Assembly: GCA_964604135.1 (NCBI GenBank)
Contig: CAZRXU010000087.1
Coordinates: 1 to 10,958, forward strand
Direction of reading: 5' to 3'
DNA from: Sabulitectum sp964604135
GTDB taxonomy: Bacteria > Fermentibacterota > Fermentibacteria > Fermentibacterales > JCC-6
Length of the DNA: 10,958 nucleotides
Shown: positions 8,931-10,958 of the stretch, one piece after another
Layout: each line of letters opens with the position of its first letter
How positions within the stretch are numbered: the first letter of the stretch is position 1
The notes under the pieces: generated by a model
Databases searched by the model: none
Told to the model about the DNA's origin: nothing
What the model saw: the letters and a program-made list of their open reading frames with translations, nothing else
Translations under genes and position numbers: made by a program

Positions 8931-8981
8931 ATGAGTAAAAATGAAATCCTTGTGCTTAAACAGCAGGGATTGGAGAGTTAA
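8931..8981 (+). other. 16-codon reading frame abutting hicB; possible hicA 3' remnant
   Basis: The short frame encodes MSKNEILVLKQQGLES and its TAA (8979-8981) directly touches the hicB ATG. The segment VLKQQGL resembles the usual HicA C-terminal signature (roughly ILKQAGL), and hicA normally sits just before hicB in this arrangement. The frame upstream is closed by a TAA at 8928 and shows no other HicA residues, so if it is a remnant, nearly all of hicA is gone. The match is short and may be chance; it could also act as a coupling leader. Confidence 0.25.
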
Positions 8982-9377
8982 ATGAAAAAGCATACTCTTG
9001 AATACTATCTTTCTCTCAATTACAAGGTTGAACTCTATCCCGATGACGGTGCTTTCGTAGCAGAAATTCCTGATCTTCCCGGTTGTATCACACAAGGCGA
9101 TACCATGGAAGAGGCTATCTCTTTTATCAATGAGGCTAAAATTCTCTGGCTGAAAACCGCCATAGATCGTGGTATTGCGATTCCAGAACCCAGGCAGCTT
9201 GATGGATACAGTGGAAAGTTTTTGCTTAGAATGCCAAAATCGTTACACGCCAGACTTGCTGGCCAGGCAACAGATGAAGGCGTAAGCTTGAATCAATATG
9301 TTGTTTCTTTGTTAAGTGGAAAGGCAGTAGAGAGCCGTTCGGCAACTGTGGCCTCCCCGGACAGCACCTATTCGTGA
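8982..9377 (+). CDS. hicB: HicB-family antitoxin with ribbon-helix-helix domain
   Basis: A 131-residue HicB. The N-terminal part (about residues 8-70) has the partial RNase H-like HicB fold with the family signature DDGAFVAEIPDLPGCITQGD and the following helix MEEAISFINEAKILWLKTAI. Residues 84-115 (FLLRMPKSLHARLAGQATDE, then GVSLNQYVVSLLSGK) form an Arc-like ribbon-helix-helix used for DNA binding and dimerisation. The last 14 residues are a low-complexity tail. By family, HicB blocks the mRNA interferase HicA and represses its own operon. No complete hicA lies on either side: only 133 bases separate hicB from the helicase gene, and the next downstream gene is not HicA-like. It is therefore an orphan antitoxin in this window, and may act as a stand-alone repressor. 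GGAGAG at 8972-8977 supports the ATG start. Confidence 0.9.
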   Translation: MKKHTLEYYLSLNYKVELYPDDGAFVAEIPDLPGCITQGDTMEEAISFINEAKILWLKTAIDRGIAIPEPRQLDGYSGKFLLRMPKSLHARLAGQATDEGVSLNQYVVSLLSGKAVESRSATVASPDSTYS

Positions 9378-9385
9378 TAAGTGAT

Positions 9386-9619
9386 ATGAAAGCGATATAT
9401 ATAAGCGTATTATTTGATTGTTATTCAGATGAGGAGTAGGCCCTGATTAATCATACCGGAATCATCAACGAAAATGAGTTTTATTCACTTACTGCTGCGC
9501 TGCAATTCTTGAATATGAAAATCTCAGAAACAGCGGTTCATGGAACGCTTTCTGCCAGCAGAAAAACAGAAAAGCATCCCTGGTTACATCTGGTGGCAGA
9601 ACTTCGGGGAGGATTGTGA
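9386..9619 (+). pseudogene. Small reading frame interrupted by an in-frame TAG, upstream of the Bro gene
   Basis: An ATG at 9386, nine bases after the hicB stop, opens a frame that reads 17 codons (MKAIYISVLFDCYSDEE) to a TAG at 9437-9439. The same frame then continues open for another 59 codons to a TGA at 9617-9619, overlapping the start of the Bro gene. Without the TAG it would be a 77-residue protein whose second part (NENEFYSLTAALQFLNM, then KHPWLHLVAELRGGL) looks protein-like. Alternatively, only the second part is a gene, started from CTG at 9443 behind GAGGAG (9431-9436). I do not recognise the product. An amber mutation, stop-codon readthrough or chance are all possible; no other use of TAG as a sense codon is seen in the window. 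Confidence 0.3.
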
Positions 9620-10473
9620 AAAAAACAAATATTCATAAACCACAGCATAAGCTTGTTGTTTTTCAAGACAAAGATATTCGGAGAATCTGGTATAATGGTG
9701 AATGGTATTATTCACTGGTTGATATAGTTGGAGCATTGACAGATAGTATTAATCCAACTGACTACTTGAAAAAAACAAGAAGAAGGGACGAAGAACTCGG
9801 ACTCTACATAGGGACAAATTGTCCCCAGGTAGCAATGAAGACTTTAACAGGAAAAAGCAGAAACACTCTTGCGGGGAATACAAAAGATGTTTTTCGTCTT
9901 ATCCAGTCAATTCCCTCTCACAAAGCAGAGCCTTTTAAGCGGTGGATGGCACAAGTTGGTAAAGAGAGACTTGATGAGATAGAGAACCCTGAACTTGCCC
10001 AGACTCGAATGAAAGAAATATATGAGAAAAAAGGGTATTCGAAGGATTGGATTGATAAGAGATTACGAGGGATTGCAATCCGGCAGAACCTTACTGATGA
10101 ATGGGAAGAGCGTGGTATTGAAGAACAGCGTGATTATGCAATTCTAACAGCGGAGATATCAAAAGCTACATTTGGTATGACTCCGAGTCAATACAAGAAT
10201 TACAGAAATATTCCCTCAAGATCAAAGGCAAATTTGCGAGATCACATGGATGATTTAGAGCTGATATTTACCATGCTCGGTGAGCGTATGACCACTGAAA
10301 TATCACAGGAGGAAGAACCGGACACATTTGAAAAGAATAAGGATGTTGCCGTCCGTGGAGGCAAGGTTGCCGGTAACGCCAGAAAAGATACAGAAAAGGA
10401 GCTTCGCAGAAGTGTAACTTCCAGGAGAAATTTTCTAACAGAAAGTGCAAAGAGAAAATTGGGAGAAGAGTAA
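9616..10473 (+). CDS. Bro-N domain protein, DinD / phage antirepressor-like
   Basis: A 285-residue protein. The N-terminal Bro-N domain (about residues 14-115) shows VVFQDKDIRRIWYNGEWYYS, LVDIVGALTDSINPTDYLKK and the helix KAEPFKRWMAQVG. A second conserved region at about 125-230 contains KGYSKDWIDKRLRGIAIRQN and TAEISKATFGMTPSQYKN, as in the DinD-like branch of this family. The C-terminal GGKVAGNARKDTEKELRRSV is also typical. Bro-N is a DNA-binding domain found in viral and prophage antirepressors and in the SOS-induced DinD, which affects RecA in E. coli. Role here is unknown: a prophage-derived regulator or a DNA-damage response protein near defence genes would both fit. The start is GTG at 9616 behind GGGGAGG (9606-9612), overlapping the TGA of the preceding frame. 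The gene looks more AT-rich than the helicase genes, consistent with separate acquisition. Confidence 0.85.
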   Translation: MKKTNIHKPQHKLVVFQDKDIRRIWYNGEWYYSLVDIVGALTDSINPTDYLKKTRRRDEELGLYIGTNCPQVAMKTLTGKSRNTLAGNTKDVFRLIQSIPSHKAEPFKRWMAQVGKERLDEIENPELAQTRMKEIYEKKGYSKDWIDKRLRGIAIRQNLTDEWEERGIEEQRDYAILTAEISKATFGMTPSQYKNYRNIPSRSKANLRDHMDDLELIFTMLGERMTTEISQEEEPDTFEKNKDVAVRGGKVAGNARKDTEKELRRSVTSRRNFLTESAKRKLGEE

Positions 10474-10634
10474 TGCAGAAGGAAAAGCCAAATCCCGGGC
10501 TTCATACAGAAGTTGCTGTTCTCTGTTTTCCAGAGCTTTTGAAGATTACAGATTTCTCGTATTGCAATGCGAATGCAGAATGTAACAGAATGTGTTGCAT
10601 TATGGAAACGCATTGCATGGAGACGGTAGCATGA
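10473..10634 (+). CDS. Doubtful 53-residue Cys-rich reading frame between bro and abiEi
   Basis: Its ATG overlaps the Bro stop (TAATG at 10471-10475), with GGGAGAAG just upstream, and its TGA overlaps the next gene's ATG (ATGA at 10631-10634). Such double overlap is what a coupled operon gene would show. The product would have six cysteines, five of them in the last 23 residues. However, that part is encoded by the inverted repeats at 10563-10617, so the cysteines may be a by-product of repeated TGC/TGT motifs. I recognise no family. Coding status is uncertain. Confidence 0.22.
   Translation: MQKEKPNPGLHTEVAVLCFPELLKITDFSYCNANAECNRMCCIMETHCMETVA
10563..10617 (+). promoter_or_regulatory. Nested inverted repeats before the AbiEi gene, possible operator or RNA hairpin
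   Basis: TGCAATGCG (10563-10571) pairs with CGCATTGCA (10609-10617), and directly inside it AATGCA (10572-10577) pairs with TGCATT (10596-10601). Together they give 15 base pairs around an 18-base loop, with seven unpaired bases (10602-10608) on the right arm. The left arm and loop also hold spaced AATG repeats. The element ends just before the ribosome site GGAGACGG (10619-10626) of the AbiEi gene. AbiEi proteins are known to bind inverted repeats in their own promoter, so an operator is the likeliest reading; a structured leader RNA is the alternative. Confidence 0.4.
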
Positions 10635-10849
10635 AGCAATTGATTAATGACCTGCAGGAGCATGGCAGATATTCATTTACGAAGACGGAAGCTGCAAGCA
10701 AACTCAATTTGTCAGATGTTTCTCTTCGCGCAGCATTAAGGCGACAGAAGTCGGCTGGCAGAATTACATCACTGGTAAGTGGTTTTTTTGTGATTGTACC
10801 AACCGAGTACTCCCTGACAGGTTCGCCTCCAGCTTCCCGGTTAATTTAG
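10631..10849 (+). CDS. N-terminal part of an AbiEi-family (type IV) antitoxin, truncated
   Basis: The 72-residue product matches the start of AbiEi-family proteins: a winged helix (LINDLQEHGRYSFTKTEAAS, then SLRAALRRQKSAGRI) followed by the characteristic strand GFFVIVPTEYSLTGSPPAS. Full-length relatives run to about 200-300 residues and continue with a toxin-neutralising domain, but here the frame stops at TAG 10847-10849. The ATG at 10631 is preferred over the one at 10592 because it follows GGAGACGG at 10619-10626 and because relatives begin at this MKQLI-type sequence; the extra 13 residues from 10592 would be read through the inverted repeat. Truncation may come from a frameshift, since a different frame stays open through 10912. 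What remains could still bind DNA and repress. No AbiEii toxin is visible before the window ends. Confidence 0.65.
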   Translation: MKQLINDLQEHGRYSFTKTEAASKLNLSDVSLRAALRRQKSAGRITSLVSGFFVIVPTEYSLTGSPPASRLI

Positions 10850-10958
10850 TAGAAGAAATTCTTCATGCCCGAAGCGAGTCCTTTATCACACTTCTTCCAG
10901 TGCTTGAATTATAAGGCAGGACTGGTGTGCCGGACGCAAAAGTAGTTTACGAAAATAC
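10850..10958. other. Right-hand end, no intact gene seen
   Basis: After the AbiEi stop, one frame (10825-10911, TAA at 10912-10914) stays open and encodes LVEEILHARSESFITLLPVL, which faintly resembles the next segment of AbiEi proteins. A short symmetrical sequence GAAGAAATTCTTC (10852-10864) has a one-base centre and no GC stem, so it is not a terminator. I see no promoter or RNA gene. Confidence 0.3.

Noticed and set aside
8849..8981. Terminator after the helicase operon
   Set aside because: The palindrome at 8884-8901 has no loop and no T tract; it fits an operator better.
9691..9696. TATAAT with a TG extension inside the Bro gene, as a promoter
   Set aside because: No good -35 at the right distance, and the next gene is far downstream.
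10242..10613. 123-codon reading frame on the - strand opposite the end of the Bro gene
   Set aside because: Low-complexity, Ser/Phe/Leu-rich translation, no recognisable domain, and it lies over a well-supported gene.
10592..10630. Upstream ATG giving an 85-residue AbiEi product
   Set aside because: The added residues are read through the inverted repeat and the start lacks a ribosome site; 10631 has one and fits relatives.
10852..10864. GAAGAAATTCTTC inverted repeat as a terminator
   Set aside because: One-base centre, AT-rich stem and no following T run.

Overview
The window reads as a stretch of bacterial defence-island or accessory DNA, with every convincing gene on the + strand. Nothing in it is a reliable species marker. 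The mix of a DUF6088/AbiEi-like protein, a HicB, a Bro-N protein and giant helicases is common in environmental Gram-negative bacteria and in mobile regions, so I do not place the organism more precisely. Base composition is intermediate, and the right end (about 9,380 onward) looks visibly more AT-rich than the helicase genes.

Layout. Positions 1-570 hold a DUF6088-type (AbiEi-like) winged-helix protein cut by the left window edge. Its expected nucleotidyltransferase toxin partner is not there. From 630 to 8848 lies the core, two genes joined by a 4-base start/stop overlap. The first encodes a 2,036-residue DEAD/DEAH helicase with several zinc-binding cysteine clusters, a DUF1998 domain and a Vsr/PD-(D/E)XK-like C-terminal domain, resembling DruE of Druantia. 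The second encodes a 703-residue superfamily 1 (UvrD/Rep-type) helicase with a ParE/RelE toxin fold fused to its N terminus. Next come a HicB antitoxin without an intact HicA (8982-9377), a small reading frame split by an amber codon (9386-9619), a Bro-N/DinD-like protein (9616-10473), a dubious small reading frame, and the N-terminal part of an AbiEi-family antitoxin (10631-10849) preceded by a nested inverted repeat.

How they may work together. The helicase pair is the best candidate for an uncharacterised anti-phage system. One member is an SF2 translocase with a nuclease-like domain, the other an SF1 translocase carrying a toxin fold, and their translation looks coupled. None of the other Druantia proteins (DruA-D, DruF/G, DruH), methylases or BREX/DISARM partners is present. 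The surrounding free-standing toxin-antitoxin genes are all antitoxin-type, and the only toxin fold seen is the one fused to the SF1 helicase. This suggests a decayed or repurposed toxin-antitoxin neighbourhood around a working helicase module. Function is inferred from families and context only.
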